A model generated the notes under the pieces. That model did no database searches. It had not been told where the DNA came from and was given only the letters and a program-made list of their open reading frames with translations. Of a stretch of 64,000 nucleotides of DNA, positions 35,440 to 45,257 are shown piece by piece. Location of the stretch: the NCBI GenBank assembly GCA_027482245.1, contig JAIXWG010000004.1, positions 1 through 64,000 of the forward strand, in the 5' to 3' direction. Source of the stretch: Acetobacteraceae bacterium. Lineage in GTDB: Bacteria > Pseudomonadota > Alphaproteobacteria > Acetobacterales > Acetobacteraceae. The first letter of the stretch is position 1. Each line of letters opens with the position of its first letter. A program made the translations under genes and the position numbers.

Positions 35440-36621
35440 ATGGTGATCGAGGCAGGTAGGGACGGCGCTGCGGGACGGCGACTGCGGCTTGGCATGGTGG
35501 GCGGCGGGCAGGGGGCCTTCATCGGCGCCGTGCACCGCATCGCGGCCCGGCTGGATGACCGGTACGAGTTGGTGGCGGGCGCTCTGTCATCCGACCCCGA
35601 TCGCGCCCGGGCCAGCGCGGCCGAACTCCACATCGCCGCCGACCGCGCCTATGCGGATTTCGAGGCGATGGCGCAGGCCGAGGCGGCGCGGCCGGATGGC
35701 ATCGACGTGGTCGCGATCGTCACGCCGAATCACATGCACGCGGCGCCCGTGCAGGCCTTCGCGCGGCGCGGCATCCATGTGATCTGCGACAAGCCGCTGA
35801 CCCATCGGCTGGAGGATGCGGAGGCGCTGGCGGCGATGCTGGGCCGCACCGACATCATCTTCGGCCTGACCCACAACTACACCGGCTACCCGATGGTGCG
35901 GCAGGCGCGGGAGATGGTGGCGGCCGGCGACCTGGGCCCGCTGCGCGTCGTGCAGGTGGAGTACCCGCAGGACTGGCTGACGACGCGGCTGGAGGAGACG
36001 GGCCAGAAGCAGGCGGCCTGGCGGACGGATCCGGAGCGGTCCGGCGCCGCGGGCTGCGTCGGCGATATCGGCACCCACGCCTTCAACCTGGCGGAATTCG
36101 TCTCTGGCCTGCGCTGCGAAAGCCTGGCGGCGGAGCTCACGCGCTTCGTGCCGGGACGGCAGCTCGACGACAACGCGCATATGATGCTGCGCTTCGCCGG
36201 CGGCGCGCGCGGCATGCTGTGGTCGTCCCAGGTGGCTCCGGGGAACGAGAACGGCCTCAAGCTCCGCGTCTATGGGGAGAAGGGCGGGCTGGAATGGCAC
36301 CAGGAGCAGCCGAACACGCTGCGCCACACGCCCTTCGGCGAACCGTCCCGCCTGATCAGCCGCTCCGGCCCCGGGTCTTCCGCCGTGGCCGGCCATGCCA
36401 GCCGCATCCCGGCCGGGCATCCCGAGGGCTACCTGGAGGGCTTCGCGCAGCTCTATCGCGACCTGGCGGAGCAGATCTCGGCGCGGATCGATGGGCGAGC
36501 CCCTGACCCCGCCAGCCTGCTGGTGCCGGGCATCGCGGAGGGGCTGCGCGGCATGCGCTTCATCGCCGCGGCGGTGGCATCCAGCCAGCGCGACGCCGCC
36601 TGGACGGACATTCCCGCCTGA
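35440..36621 (+). CDS. Gfo/Idh/MocA-family oxidoreductase
   Basis: 393 aa from the ATG at 35440, one base after the preceding stop codon (TGAGATG). Rossmann motif LGMVGGGQGAFIGAVHR, catalytic EKP replaced by DKPLTHRL (HVICDKPLTH), and the C-terminal domain GDIGTHAFNLAEFVSGL. The upstream open frame overlaps the isomerase gene and is not part of the protein. NAD(P)-dependent sugar dehydrogenase, second of this family in the window. Confidence 0.88.
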   Translation: MVIEAGRDGAAGRRLRLGMVGGGQGAFIGAVHRIAARLDDRYELVAGALSSDPDRARASAAELHIAADRAYADFEAMAQAEAARPDGIDVVAIVTPNHMHAAPVQAFARRGIHVICDKPLTHRLEDAEALAAMLGRTDIIFGLTHNYTGYPMVRQAREMVAAGDLGPLRVVQVEYPQDWLTTRLEETGQKQAAWRTDPERSGAAGCVGDIGTHAFNLAEFVSGLRCESLAAELTRFVPGRQLDDNAHMMLRFAGGARGMLWSSQVAPGNENGLKLRVYGEKGGLEWHQEQPNTLRHTPFGEPSRLISRSGPGSSAVAGHASRIPAGHPEGYLEGFAQLYRDLAEQISARIDGRAPDPASLLVPGIAEGLRGMRFIAAAVASSQRDAAWTDIPA

Positions 36622-38102
36622 TGCATCTCGGCCTCGATCTCGGCACTTCCGGCGTGAAGGCCGTGCTGACCGGCGCGGCGGGGGAGGTGCTGGCCCAGGC
36701 GACGGCGCCGCTCGGCCTGTCCAACCCGCACCCGCTATGGAGCGAGCAGGATCCCGCGGATTGGTGGGACGCGACCGTCGTCGCCATCGCGGCGCTGCGC
36801 GGGCAGCATGATCTGTCGGCGCTTCGCGGCATCGGCATCGCCGGGCAGATGCATGGCGCGGTGCTGCTGGACGAGGCCGAGCAGGTGCTGCGCCCCGCCA
36901 TCCTGTGGAATGACGGTCGCAGCCATGCCGAATGCCGCGCGCTCGAAACCGTGGAGCCGCAATCCCGCGCCATCACCGGCAACCTCGCCATGCCGGGCTT
37001 CACCGCGCCCAAGCTGCTTTGGGTGCGCAACCACGAACCCGAAACCTTCGCCCGCACGCGCCGCGTGCTGCTGCCGAAGGACTGGCTGCGCCTGCGCCTG
37101 ACCGGGGAGGCGGTGTCGGAGATGTCGGACGCCGCCGGGACGCTGTGGCTCGACGTCGCCGCGCGGCGCTGGTCGCCCGCGATGCTGGCGGCGACGGGGC
37201 TCGACCTCTCGCACATGCCGCGCCTGGTGGAAGGCACCGAGGTCGCGGGGCGCCTGCGGGCCGAGATGGCCGCGGCGCTCGGCCTGCCGCCGGGCATCCC
37301 GGTGGCGGGCGGGGCCGGGGACAATGCGGGCGGCGCGGCCGGCATCGGCTGCGTGGCGCCGGGCGACTCCTTCGTCTCGCTCGGCACCTCCGGCGTCGTC
37401 TTCGTCAGCGACCGCGGCTTCCTGCCCGATCCCGAACGCGCCGTGCACGCCTTCTGCCACTGCCTGCCGGATACCTGGCACCGCATGTCGGTCATCCTCT
37501 CCGCCGCCGCCTCCCTCGCCTGGCTGGCCCGCGCCACCGGCACGGCGGAGGCCGCGCTGCTGGCGGAGCTGGAAGGGGAGGGGCTGCGCGCCGGCGGGCG
37601 CCTGGTCTTCCTGCCCTACCTCTCCGGCGAGCGCACGCCGCACAATGACGCGGCGGCGGCGGGCACCTTCTTCGGCCTGCATGGCAGCACCAGCCGCGCC
37701 GACATGACGCGCGCCGTGCTGGAGGGCGTCGCCTTCGCCCTGGCCGATGGGGTGGAGGCGCTGGAAGCGCACGGGCCGCCGATCCCGGCGCTGACCGCGA
37801 TCGGCGGCGGCGCGCGGAGTGCCGCCTGGCTCAGCATCCTCGCCGGCACGCTCGGCCGGCCCATCCTGGCGACGGCGGGGGCGGAGGTCGGACCCGCGCT
37901 CGGCGCCGCGCGGCTGGCGCGGATCGCCTGCGGCGACGGCACGGTGGCGGAGACCTGCGTGAAGCCGCCCGTCGCCGCCTGCCACGAACCGGAACCCGCG
38001 CTGGCCGCCTCGCTTCTTCCCCGGCGCGACGCCTACCGGCGCCTCTACCCTGCGCTCCGGCAGGTCTTCGCTGAAACCGCCCGCATGGAACAGCCCGCAT
38101 GA
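36621..38102 (+). CDS. xylB: xylulokinase
   Basis: 493 aa FGGY-family kinase. The N-terminal phosphate-binding loop is [14 protein letters not shown], followed by [15 protein letters not shown] with the xylulose-binding MHG motif and [13 protein letters not shown], and the C-terminal [21 protein letters not shown]. Phosphorylates D-xylulose. One-base overlap with the preceding gene and ATGA overlap with xylA, the standard isomerase-kinase pair in reversed order. Confidence 0.95.
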   Translation: MHLGLDLGTSGVKAVLTGAAGEVLAQATAPLGLSNPHPLWSEQDPADWWDATVVAIAALRGQHDLSALRGIGIAGQMHGAVLLDEAEQVLRPAILWNDGRSHAECRALETVEPQSRAITGNLAMPGFTAPKLLWVRNHEPETFARTRRVLLPKDWLRLRLTGEAVSEMSDAAGTLWLDVAARRWSPAMLAATGLDLSHMPRLVEGTEVAGRLRAEMAAALGLPPGIPVAGGAGDNAGGAAGIGCVAPGDSFVSLGTSGVVFVSDRGFLPDPERAVHAFCHCLPDTWHRMSVILSAAASLAWLARATGTAEAALLAELEGEGLRAGGRLVFLPYLSGERTPHNDAAAAGTFFGLHGSTSRADMTRAVLEGVAFALADGVEALEAHGPPIPALTAIGGGARSAAWLSILAGTLGRPILATAGAEVGPALGAARLARIACGDGTVAETCVKPPVAACHEPEPALAASLLPRRDAYRRLYPALRQVFAETARMEQPA

Positions 38103-39412
38103 GCACCGCCTTCGACCACCTGCCGCACCTCCGCTACGCCGGGCCGGACGCCACGGGGCCCTTCGCGCTGCGCCACTACGATGCCGACCGCGTCGTGCTG
38201 GGCCGGAGCATGGCCGACTGGCTGCGGCCTTCCGTCGCCTACTGGCATTCCTTCGTCGGCACCGGGGCCGATCCCTTCGGCGCGCCGACCATGGACCGCC
38301 CCTGGTTCGGCGCCGCCGATGCGATGGAGGGTGCCCGCCAGAAGGCGGAGGCCGCCTTCGCCTTCATGGAGCGCCTCGGCCTGCCCTTCTTCTGCTTCCA
38401 CGATCGCGACGTGGCGCCCGAAGGGGCGACGCTGCGGGAGAGCAATGCCAACCTCGACCGGATGCTGGAGGTGGTGCAGGGCCATATGGCGCGCACCGGC
38501 ATCAGGCTGCTCTGGGGCACGGCCAACCTGTTCAGCCATCCCCGCTACATGGCGGGCGCCGCCACCAACCCGGACCCGGAGGTCTTCGCCTTCGCCGCCG
38601 GCCACGTGAAGCATGTGCTGGAGGCGACGCATCGCCTGGGCGGCGCCAACTACGTGCTCTGGGGCGGGCGGGAAGGCTACGACACGCTGCTCAACACCGA
38701 TCTGGGGCGGGAGGACGCGCAGCTCGGCCGCTTCCTCAACCTGGTCGTGGAGCACAAGCACAAGATCGGCTTCACCGGTACGATCCTGATCGAGCCCAAG
38801 CCCATGGAGCCCACCAAGCACCAATACGACCGCGATGTCGCGACGGTGTACGGCTTCCTCGCCCGCCACGGCCTGACGAAGGAAGTGAAGCTGAACATCG
38901 AGGCCAACCACGCCACGCTCGCTGGCCACAGCTTCGAACATGAGATCGCGACCGCCGCGGCGCTGGGCATCCTGGGCTCGCTCGACATGAACCGGGGCGA
39001 TCCGCAGAATGGCTGGGACACCGACCAGTTTCCGAACAACGCGCAGGATTTGTCGCTGGCGATGCTGGAGGTCGTGCGCGCCGGTGGCCTCGGCACGGGC
39101 GGCATCAATTTCGACGCCAAGATCCGCCGCCAGAGCATCGACGCCGAGGACCTGCTGCACGCCCATGCCGGTGGCCTCGATTGCTGCGCGCGGGCGCTGC
39201 TGATCGCGGAGCGCATTGTGCAGGACGGCACGCTCGATCGGCTGCGGGCGGAACGCTATGCCGGCTGGGATGCGCCGACGGGCCGCGCGATCCTGGAGGG
39301 ACGCATGGGGCTCGATGCGCTGGCTGCCCATGCCGAGGCCGGCGGCGCCGGCCCCGCGCCCCGCAGCGGCCGCCAGGAAGCGCTGGAGAACCTGGCCGCG
39401 CGCTTCGCCTGA
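38099..39412 (+). CDS. xylA: xylose isomerase
   Basis: 437 aa, the normal length of class-II xylose isomerase. The catalytic pair H101 and D104 lies in [16 protein letters not shown]. The metal-binding region is [20 protein letters not shown] and [19 protein letters not shown], and [21 protein letters not shown] is diagnostic. Converts D-xylose to D-xylulose. Last gene of the sugar operon. Confidence 0.96.
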   Translation: MSTAFDHLPHLRYAGPDATGPFALRHYDADRVVLGRSMADWLRPSVAYWHSFVGTGADPFGAPTMDRPWFGAADAMEGARQKAEAAFAFMERLGLPFFCFHDRDVAPEGATLRESNANLDRMLEVVQGHMARTGIRLLWGTANLFSHPRYMAGAATNPDPEVFAFAAGHVKHVLEATHRLGGANYVLWGGREGYDTLLNTDLGREDAQLGRFLNLVVEHKHKIGFTGTILIEPKPMEPTKHQYDRDVATVYGFLARHGLTKEVKLNIEANHATLAGHSFEHEIATAAALGILGSLDMNRGDPQNGWDTDQFPNNAQDLSLAMLEVVRAGGLGTGGINFDAKIRRQSIDAEDLLHAHAGGLDCCARALLIAERIVQDGTLDRLRAERYAGWDAPTGRAILEGRMGLDALAAHAEAGGAGPAPRSGRQEALENLAARFA

Positions 39413-39422
39413 CGGCACCAGG

Positions 39423-39448
39423 CCGCGCCCATCCGATGGGGGGCGCGG
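39423..39448 (+). terminator. GC-rich hairpin after xylA
   Basis: CCGCGCCC (39423-39430) pairs with GGGCGCGG (39441-39448) around a 10-nt loop, 10 nt beyond the xylA stop. There is no T run, so termination would have to be factor-assisted. The remaining sequence to 39637 holds nothing recognised. Confidence 0.35.
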
Positions 39449-39637
39449 TGGTGGTCTCGGCTGGTGGCGCTTGCGGGTCGTGCGCGCATGACCATTTCGC
39501 GCCGCGCGGCCGGGGCTCGCTTGGCTCCCATGCATGATGCTGGGGCATGCGGAGGCCGCTCGCTTGCGGTGTTCCACAAACCGGGCGCCATCGCGGCGTC
39601 AACGAAGGCTTGAGCCGTGCGTTGGCACGCTGCATCC

Positions 39638-40042
39638 ATGAAAAGCGCCCCGATCCTCGTCTGTTTCCTGCTGTTCGCTTCGCCCGCGCTGGCCGATACC
39701 TGCCGGTGGCGGGAGCCGCCCCGGACCTATGCGCCTGGCGTGGCCTGGAACTGCACCGCGATACGCTGGGCGGATGGCGACACGCTGACGGCGCGTTGTG
39801 CCGGGAGGCCGGCACCGATCCGGGTCAGGCTTCGCGGCGTTGATACTGTCGAAAGGGGCCACCCGAGGTGGCGTGCTTCGCGACTGCAACTCAGGGGCAG
39901 GACGCGCGCGACCCCGTTGGTGATCCTGCCGCATCACGGAAGCTACAATCGGGTCGTCGCTACCGTGCTGGCCCATGGGCAGGACGTCGGGCGGGCCATG
40001 GATGCCGCCGGGTGGTCGAAGGTAGAGTGCCCAAGACGCTGA
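39638..40042 (+). CDS. thermonuclease (SNase)-like secreted protein
   Basis: 134 aa from the ATG at 39638. The signal peptide MKSAPILVCFLLFASPALA is cut before DTC. The SNase-like core begins IRWADGDTLTARC and IRVRLRGVDTVERG, where R and E match the catalytic arginine and glutamate region of the OB fold. The second half LVILPHHGSYNRVVATVLAHGQDVGRAMDAAGW matches the YGR-type strand and the xxGxDVxxxMxxxGxA motif, with N-R in place of G-R. The chain is shorter than the standard nuclease between these blocks, so activity is uncertain. It lies just outside the integrated element. Confidence 0.6.
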   Translation: MKSAPILVCFLLFASPALADTCRWREPPRTYAPGVAWNCTAIRWADGDTLTARCAGRPAPIRVRLRGVDTVERGHPRWRASRLQLRGRTRATPLVILPHHGSYNRVVATVLAHGQDVGRAMDAAGWSKVECPRR

Positions 40043-40121
40043 CGCGCGCCTCCCCAACCCCGATACTGTGTAGACTGTTGGAGAGGTGCGTCCGCGTCAG
40101 TGCCAATCCACTGAACGTGGT

Positions 40122-40169
40122 TGGCGTCCCCTAGGGGATTCGAACCCCTGTTACCGCCGTGAGAGGGCG
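40122..40169 (-). repeat. left attachment site: 3' fragment of tRNA-Glu
   Basis: 48 bp identical to 53044-53091, the 3' part of the intact tRNA-Glu gene. The match stops after GAGAGGGCG, in the anticodon stem, and the rest of the tRNA is absent here, so this is the displaced copy created by integration. Confidence 0.9.
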
Positions 40170-40263
40170 CGGTCCTGGGGGTTCATCCTGTCACTGCTGT
40201 CCATCATGTCATTGAAAGCCTTATAAACGCTGCCATGGATGACATAGGCGGTTTGCGCTGTCA

Positions 40264-40282
40264 GATTGAGCCGAAGATTGAG
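40264..40282. repeat. left integrase arm-type repeat pair
   Basis: GATTGAG twice with a 12-bp period (40264-40270 and 40276-40282), within GATTGAGCCGAAGATTGAG. The same 19-bp string with one change occurs in the same orientation near the right end at 52988-53006. It lies 94 bp inside the left core site and just upstream of the integrase gene, as expected for integrase arm-binding sites. Confidence 0.65.
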
Positions 40283-40299
40283 CAGCAAGGCAGCGAACC

Positions 40300-41733
40300 A
40301 TGGCAGGCGTCGACGGCAAGCAGCGGCGGGCGACCGGCCGCGATATCGACAGCTCCAGCAAACGCGAACGGCTGCCGGTCGCGAAGAACCCGATCTGGAC
40401 AACCGTCGGCGAGGCACGGGGCGGCCTGGCGCTTGGCTACCGGCGGCGATCTGGGAAGGCTGGCGTTTGGGTAGTGCGCCTAATCCATGAAGGCCGGCGG
40501 GCAGAGAAGAACTTGGCGCCCGCTGACGATGCCTTCGCCCCGCCAGAAGCCGGGGCGCTACCCTTCAAGCGTGCCGCGACCGAAGCCGTGGAGTGGGCCG
40601 ACCGCCAGCACGCGGCTTGGTCCGCTGCTGAAGGCGGGACGGTCGAGGCGCCGACAGTGCGGGCCGCAGTCGAAGCATACGTCGCGCTGCGGAAGCGGAA
40701 GGCGGGGACAGGCGGGCGGGATGCAGAGCTGCGCTTGGGGCATCATGTCCTGGCCGCACCGCTCGCCGGCATACACCTCGCGGGCCTCGACGCCCGCGCC
40801 CTGAGGGCCTGGCGCGCTGGTCTACACCGTGGCGGGAAGGCGTCACGCAAGGCGGCGAAGGCCCCCGCCAAGGGCCGCGCTGCGCCATCGGCCGCACCGC
40901 TCACCCCCTCGACCGTCAACCGGCTGCTGAATGACCTGCGCGCCGCGCTGAACCTCGCCGGCCGCACACATAGGCGCCTCCTCCCGCCCGCCTTCGGGCA
41001 GCTGGTGGAAGACGAGTTGCGCGGCGAGGCGGGTGCCGACGAACCGCGCGGGCCGCAGCTGCTGCCGGACGCCGATGTCCGGCGGCTTGTCGACGCTGCC
41101 TTCGGGGTCGACACCGACTTCGGCGCGCTGGTGCTGGTGCTGGCGGCAACCGGCACGCGCTTCGGGCAGGCCGTACGCCTGACCGTGGCCGACGTTCAGC
41201 CCGGCCTCAACCGCATCATGGTCCCGGTGGCCCGCAAGGGCCGATCGGACAGGACGGCAGGCACGACGCGGAAGCCGGCCCATGTGGCGGTGCCGCTCGG
41301 GCCTGACGTCGTGGCACGCCTTCAACCGCTCCTGTCCGGCCGCCGGGGGCATGAACCGCTCCTGACGCGGTGGCACCACCGCCAGATCCAGGGCGACAAG
41401 GCGACCGGGACGCTGCCGCGGTGGGAGCGGGTGGACCGGCGAGGCTGGAAGGACGCGGCGGAGATGTCCCGCCCGTGGCGGGCGGCGCTGGAGGCTGCCG
41501 GGCTGCCCGCTGGCCTTGTGCCCTACGCGCTGCGGCATAGCAGCATCGTGCGGGGCCTTAAGGCCGGGCTACCGCTGCGCCTGGTGGCCGCGCTGCATGA
41601 CACATCGGCCGCGATGATCGAGAAGACCTACGCCGCCTTTATCGTCGACGCCGCCGAAGACCTCGCGCGTCAGGCAGTGGTCGCGCTGGCCCCTACGACC
41701 GTGACGCCGCTTCGGAGGGCCGGCGCGCAGTGA
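40300..41733 (+). CDS. int: tyrosine-type site-specific integrase
   Basis: 477 aa phage-type integrase. The SAM-like core-binding domain is at about 118-230 and the catalytic domain at about 255-460. Catalytic residues visible are R287 (LAATGTRFGQAV), R412 and H413 in VPYALRHSSI (the first His of HxxR is Y409), H433 in ALHDTSAAMI, and the nucleophile Y444 in EKTYAAF. The first 70 residues look like an AP2/arm-binding domain. It is adjacent to the left att repeat, typical for elements integrated in tRNA genes. AAGGCAG precedes the ATG. It recombines the tRNA-Glu core site. Confidence 0.92.
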   Translation: MAGVDGKQRRATGRDIDSSSKRERLPVAKNPIWTTVGEARGGLALGYRRRSGKAGVWVVRLIHEGRRAEKNLAPADDAFAPPEAGALPFKRAATEAVEWADRQHAAWSAAEGGTVEAPTVRAAVEAYVALRKRKAGTGGRDAELRLGHHVLAAPLAGIHLAGLDARALRAWRAGLHRGGKASRKAAKAPAKGRAAPSAAPLTPSTVNRLLNDLRAALNLAGRTHRRLLPPAFGQLVEDELRGEAGADEPRGPQLLPDADVRRLVDAAFGVDTDFGALVLVLAATGTRFGQAVRLTVADVQPGLNRIMVPVARKGRSDRTAGTTRKPAHVAVPLGPDVVARLQPLLSGRRGHEPLLTRWHHRQIQGDKATGTLPRWERVDRRGWKDAAEMSRPWRAALEAAGLPAGLVPYALRHSSIVRGLKAGLPLRLVAALHDTSAAMIEKTYAAFIVDAAEDLARQAVVALAPTTVTPLRRAGAQ

Positions 41734-42188
41734 ACACCCGAAAGCCTGGCCGACCGCCGAGGAAGCCGGCCGTCTCCACAAATCGCTGGGGGACCGTGGT
41801 CAGTTTCCCGGGCGGTGATGAGATCCATTACCGGAACCGCGCCGCCCATGACGAGAAAGCCGCAGCGCAGCGCGACCGGGCCCGCCGTGCGCTGCGTGCG
41901 AGGCTGGCGGCTGTTGTAGCCGGCGCCGCCGAGGCGGTGCTTTTCGCTACGCTCAGGCGGGATGGCCTCGCCGCATACGCCGCAGCTCGCATCATCCATC
42001 TGCAAGCTGAAGCGGACTATGCCGCGCTTCGCGCCCAGGGCATGCCCGCCAAGGCAGCGGCGAAGGCCGCTTCCGCGCGGAGTGCTGGCGACCCGCGAGG
42101 AACCATCGACGCGACCTTGAAGCGGCTGCAGCGGCGGGTTGCAGAAACCGAGGCAACCGAGACGGCCCAAAAACCCAAGCGGCAGTAG
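41730..42188 (+). CDS. unknown basic protein coupled to the integrase
   Basis: 152 aa, starting at a GTG that overlaps the integrase stop (GTGA), so translation is coupled. The N-terminus is basic (RKPGRPPRKP) and the middle is alanine- and arginine-rich with probable long helices (about 45-110). No family was recognised. Possibly a recombination directionality or DNA-binding accessory factor, judging only from position and charge. Confidence 0.6.
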   Translation: MNTRKPGRPPRKPAVSTNRWGTVVSFPGGDEIHYRNRAAHDEKAAAQRDRARRALRARLAAVVAGAAEAVLFATLRRDGLAAYAAARIIHLQAEADYAALRAQGMPAKAAAKAASARSAGDPRGTIDATLKRLQRRVAETEATETAQKPKRQ

Positions 42189-42250
42189 GCCTTGCGCCGC
42201 AGGGCTACCCGCTGCCCTTTGTCCAAGAAGCTTGTCGCTGGTGTCGCCAT

Positions 42251-42271
42251 TGTCGGCTGACAAACCCGACA
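42251..42271. promoter_or_regulatory. inverted repeat upstream of the small HTH gene
   Basis: TGTCGG and CCGACA arms separated by nine bases, 12 bp before the ATG at 42283. Candidate operator or attenuator for the HTH gene; weak evidence. Confidence 0.3.
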
Positions 42272-42282
42272 GGACGCCGCCG

Positions 42283-42564
42283 ATGCCCCACGTTGACGCC
42301 CCCGACTTCGCCACCGCTGGGGAACCCATCCCCTGGCAGTCCCGCCCTCTGCTTCCGGTCGCCACGGCGGCAACGCTTCTCGGCCGAAGCCGCGCCGGCG
42401 TCTACCAACTCGCGAGCGAAGGCCGGATGCAGCTGGTGAAGCTTGGCGGGCGCACGCTGGCGCGAACGGCGGATGTCATCGCCCTGGTGGAGTCGGCAAC
42501 GCCGTTCGTCCCCAACGTCGCGCCCCGGGGGCGAGCAAAGCAGCTGCGCGACCGCGCCGCCTGA
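42283..42564 (+). CDS. small helix-turn-helix protein (excisionase/AlpA-like)
   Basis: 93 aa. The pattern LLPVATAATLLGRSRAGVYQLASEGRMQLVKLGGRTLARTADVIALVES is that of a MerR-like winged helix used by excisionases: sensor helix, turn GRSRA, recognition helix VYQLASEG, then a wing ending in a conserved arginine and VIALVE. No ribosome site is obvious. Its position between the integrase and the replication gene fits a directionality factor or replication regulator. Confidence 0.75.
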   Translation: MPHVDAPDFATAGEPIPWQSRPLLPVATAATLLGRSRAGVYQLASEGRMQLVKLGGRTLARTADVIALVESATPFVPNVAPRGRAKQLRDRAA

Positions 42565-42684
42565 AGCAAGCGCGCCGCGCCCCCGGGCAGCAACCGGGGG
42601 ACGCGGCGCTTGTTGTCTCGGCCGGGCGGCCGGTGCCTGACGGGCGCTGCAAGATATCACGCCGCCGGCCTCACTCCACGATGA

Positions 42685-45033
42685 ATGCGAGGCCTCATGC
42701 CCGATTGCACGCCGGCGCCGATGCCATCCCCCGCAGTTCCAGACGACGCCGCCCCGCGTTGGGAAGATGCTGGTATTCTGGACTGGGTCGCGGCCGGGTG
42801 GGACGCGCACCCCGTTGTCCCACCGAACGCCGAGATTCACCCCAGCAGCGAGATCGAGCCGAAGAACCGCGGCAAGGTACCCGGCGTGTTGGCGGAAGGC
42901 TCTGGCATGTGGTTCGGACTGAACTGGCGCCGGCCCCGAGCCGACCGCATGCGGCTGCAGCAGGGCGAGCTGTGGGGTGTGTCGTGGTCAGAGGGCAATG
43001 GCGGTGTCCGGTCCGACGACCGGCCGGCAATCGACATCGACTGCCTCGACCCCGCGGTGGCTGACGAATTGCGCGAGGCGGCGCTGCGGCGGTGCGGGCC
43101 CGCGCCCGTCCGTGTGGGGCAGGCACCGAAATGCCTGCTGGTCTATGCCGCAGCGCCTGGCGAATTGGCGCAGCCGACCCGCGTCTTCCGCTGGCGGAAA
43201 CAGGGAGAGAAGCCCTGCGGCATCGAGATACTGGCGGCCGGGCGGCAGTATGTCGTGAAGGGCGACCACCCCGGCACGATGCGGCGCTACGCCTGGAACT
43301 GTGACCCGCTGGCCGTGGCGGAGAACGGCCTGCTCACGCCGCTCACTGCCGCCAATCTGCGCGCCTTCCTCGACGACATGCGCGCCATCATGGAGCGCCA
43401 CGGGTGGGAGCCGGATGGCATCTCCGCGAGCGGCGCCGGGCGGCAGGCCATGGGCCTAGAACCGCCCCCGGCGAAGACGCTGCGGGCCCATGACATGGCG
43501 GTGCTGGCAAGCGCGGTGGCGGCCATCCCTAACAACCCCGACACGCCGCGCGAGGCATACATCAGCCTGGGCTATGCGCTGAAGGCGGCAGCTGGCCAGG
43601 ACCGGGAGGGCGAAGGCTTCGACCTTTGGGCGGCTTGGGCAGACAGATGGGAGCCCAACGACCCGTCCCGGGCGAACAGCATGGAGACGCTGGAAAAGGA
43701 CTGGGAGCGCCTGCACCCGCCCTACTTCCTCGGCGCCGACTACGTCTACGACCTGGCGGCGGATGCCGGGTGGTCGCGCCTCCCGGTCATCCAGGCAGCG
43801 TTCCGTGATGACCCGCTGCCGCACGATGAGCTGTCGGCGGGAGCGGGTTCCTCGCTCTGGCTGCCGCCACAGATGGACCTGGCGCGACACCGGCCGCGGC
43901 GCGACATCGTCACCGACCTCGCGCCAGAGGGCGAGCTGGCCATCGTCGCGGGCCAAGGGGGCGTCGGCAAAACGGCGCTGGCCGTCACGATCCTCGCGCA
44001 TGCCGCATGTGGCCGTCCCTTCGGGCCCTTCGCCCCCGCCGGGGGCAAGGCGATGAAGGCGGCGCTGATCTCCGCCGAGGAACCGCGCGAGGTGGCGGAG
44101 CTGCTGCTGATAGCCGCCGCGGAGCGCCACATGCTGCCGGTCGACATGATCCGGGACAACGTTCGGGTCATCGCCGACGTTCCGTGCGCGCTAGCGCGCG
44201 TCACGCGGGAGCATGGCGTGGTCGCCACGGATCTTCTGCGCGACCTCGAGCGCGCGATCGAGGCCGACGGGGTCAGGCTCGCGATCGCCGACCCTGCCGT
44301 CCATCTGTTCGACCTCCCCAGCGAGAACGACAACGCAGCGGTCGGCGCTGCCCTGGGGCTGCTTCGTGGGGTCGCACGGCGAACAGGGTGCGCCATCGTG
44401 CTGCTGCACCACACGCCGAAGGTGTCGCGCGAGGTCGCCGCGAAGAACAGAACCGAGGCAACGATGATCCGCGGCGGGTCCGCTTGGGTCGGAGCCGCCC
44501 GCCTGGCCGCCACACTCACCGCCAGCACGGCACACGCGGGGCCCGACGCCCCGCCGCTCGTCTTCAGAATCGTGAAGCGCAATGATCGCCCCGCCGGCCC
44601 CGGCTGCGCGGTCCGCATCGTGGGTGTCCCGCTCCTGGCCGGGGGCGAGCCGACCGAGGTCCGCACGGCGGTCGTGCTGGCCGACCAAGACGCTGACGGG
44701 CCGTTTTCCCAGGAGGCCATCGCCCGCTTCCTCGCTGCTGTCGAGGCGGGTATCGCGGGCCCGCCACGCCGGTCCTTCGTCTTCAACCAGGAACGGTCGG
44801 CGCGCTGCGTCATCCGCTTGGCTAAGTCGTTCGTGTCCGACTTCGCAGCGGGGCGGCCGGCGGATCATGCGCGCCGGCTTGTCGATCGGCTGCTCGCCGA
44901 CGGGCGATTGGCGCAACGCCCCGAGCGCGACCCCGTCAGCAATAAAACGGTGGTGTCCGCGGCGGTCTGCCGGCCGGGGGCGAAGGTGGCTTCAGATGAT
45001 CTCGGCTGGGCCGACGAAGGCGAAGCTGCATGA
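42685..45033 (+). CDS. primase-polymerase / RepA-like helicase fusion
   Basis: 782 aa. The N-terminal part (about 28-230) is primase-polymerase-like, with the DxD pair in RPAIDIDCLDP (D116-x-D118 region) and CGIEILAAGRQYVV; a primase C-terminal helical region follows at about 260-345 (AHDMAVLASAVAAIPNNPDTPREAYISLGYALK). The C-terminal RecA-like ATPase has Walker A AGQGGVGKTALA (G423-T430), an EEP strand (ALISAEEPREVAELL), Walker B LAIADPAVHLF and LHHTPKV. This is the arrangement of phage and plasmid replication proteins related to RepA. An alternative ATG at 42697 has GAGG four bases upstream. Directly followed by an iteron array, so it probably starts replication of the element. Confidence 0.85.
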   Translation: MRGLMPDCTPAPMPSPAVPDDAAPRWEDAGILDWVAAGWDAHPVVPPNAEIHPSSEIEPKNRGKVPGVLAEGSGMWFGLNWRRPRADRMRLQQGELWGVSWSEGNGGVRSDDRPAIDIDCLDPAVADELREAALRRCGPAPVRVGQAPKCLLVYAAAPGELAQPTRVFRWRKQGEKPCGIEILAAGRQYVVKGDHPGTMRRYAWNCDPLAVAENGLLTPLTAANLRAFLDDMRAIMERHGWEPDGISASGAGRQAMGLEPPPAKTLRAHDMAVLASAVAAIPNNPDTPREAYISLGYALKAAAGQDREGEGFDLWAAWADRWEPNDPSRANSMETLEKDWERLHPPYFLGADYVYDLAADAGWSRLPVIQAAFRDDPLPHDELSAGAGSSLWLPPQMDLARHRPRRDIVTDLAPEGELAIVAGQGGVGKTALAVTILAHAACGRPFGPFAPAGGKAMKAALISAEEPREVAELLLIAAAERHMLPVDMIRDNVRVIADVPCALARVTREHGVVATDLLRDLERAIEADGVRLAIADPAVHLFDLPSENDNAAVGAALGLLRGVARRTGCAIVLLHHTPKVSREVAAKNRTEATMIRGGSAWVGAARLAATLTASTAHAGPDAPPLVFRIVKRNDRPAGPGCAVRIVGVPLLAGGEPTEVRTAVVLADQDADGPFSQEAIARFLAAVEAGIAGPPRRSFVFNQERSARCVIRLAKSFVSDFAAGRPADHARRLVDRLLADGRLAQRPERDPVSNKTVVSAAVCRPGAKVASDDLGWADEGEAA

Positions 45034-45257
45034 CGCCCTACACCTTCAAGTCGATTGCAGCAGGGCGGCCGCGCAGCGGCGCGCGCTTCCCTAAAGGGAA
45101 AGCGCGCAACCGCGCACCTGTGCGGGGTTCATGCGCGGCTTGCGCGCTTAACCGCGCAAGCGAGGTTTTCTGCGGGTTTCAGGGAAGCCCCAACCGCGCA
45201 GAAAGTGCGCGAAACCGCGCACCGCAATTCGTTTTGGTTTCGGAGGTGCGCGGTTAA
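45030..45257 (+). CDS. doubtful small ORF across the iteron region
   Basis: 75 codons whose ATG overlaps the primase stop (ATGA). The reading frame is made largely of the repeated AACCGCGCA units and a strong dyad, giving repeated NRA residues (KARNRAP, ALNRAS, SPNRAES, ARNRAP). The overlap would normally favour translation, but the composition looks like origin DNA read through by chance. Listed so the overlap is not missed. Confidence 0.25.
   Translation: MTPYTFKSIAAGRPRSGARFPKGKARNRAPVRGSCAACALNRASEVFCGFQGSPNRAESARNRAPQFVLVSEVRG

Noticed and set aside
40122..40169. A second tRNA-Glu gene at the left end of the element
   Set aside because: Only the 3' 48 bases match; the D-arm and 5' acceptor strand are missing, so it is the att fragment.
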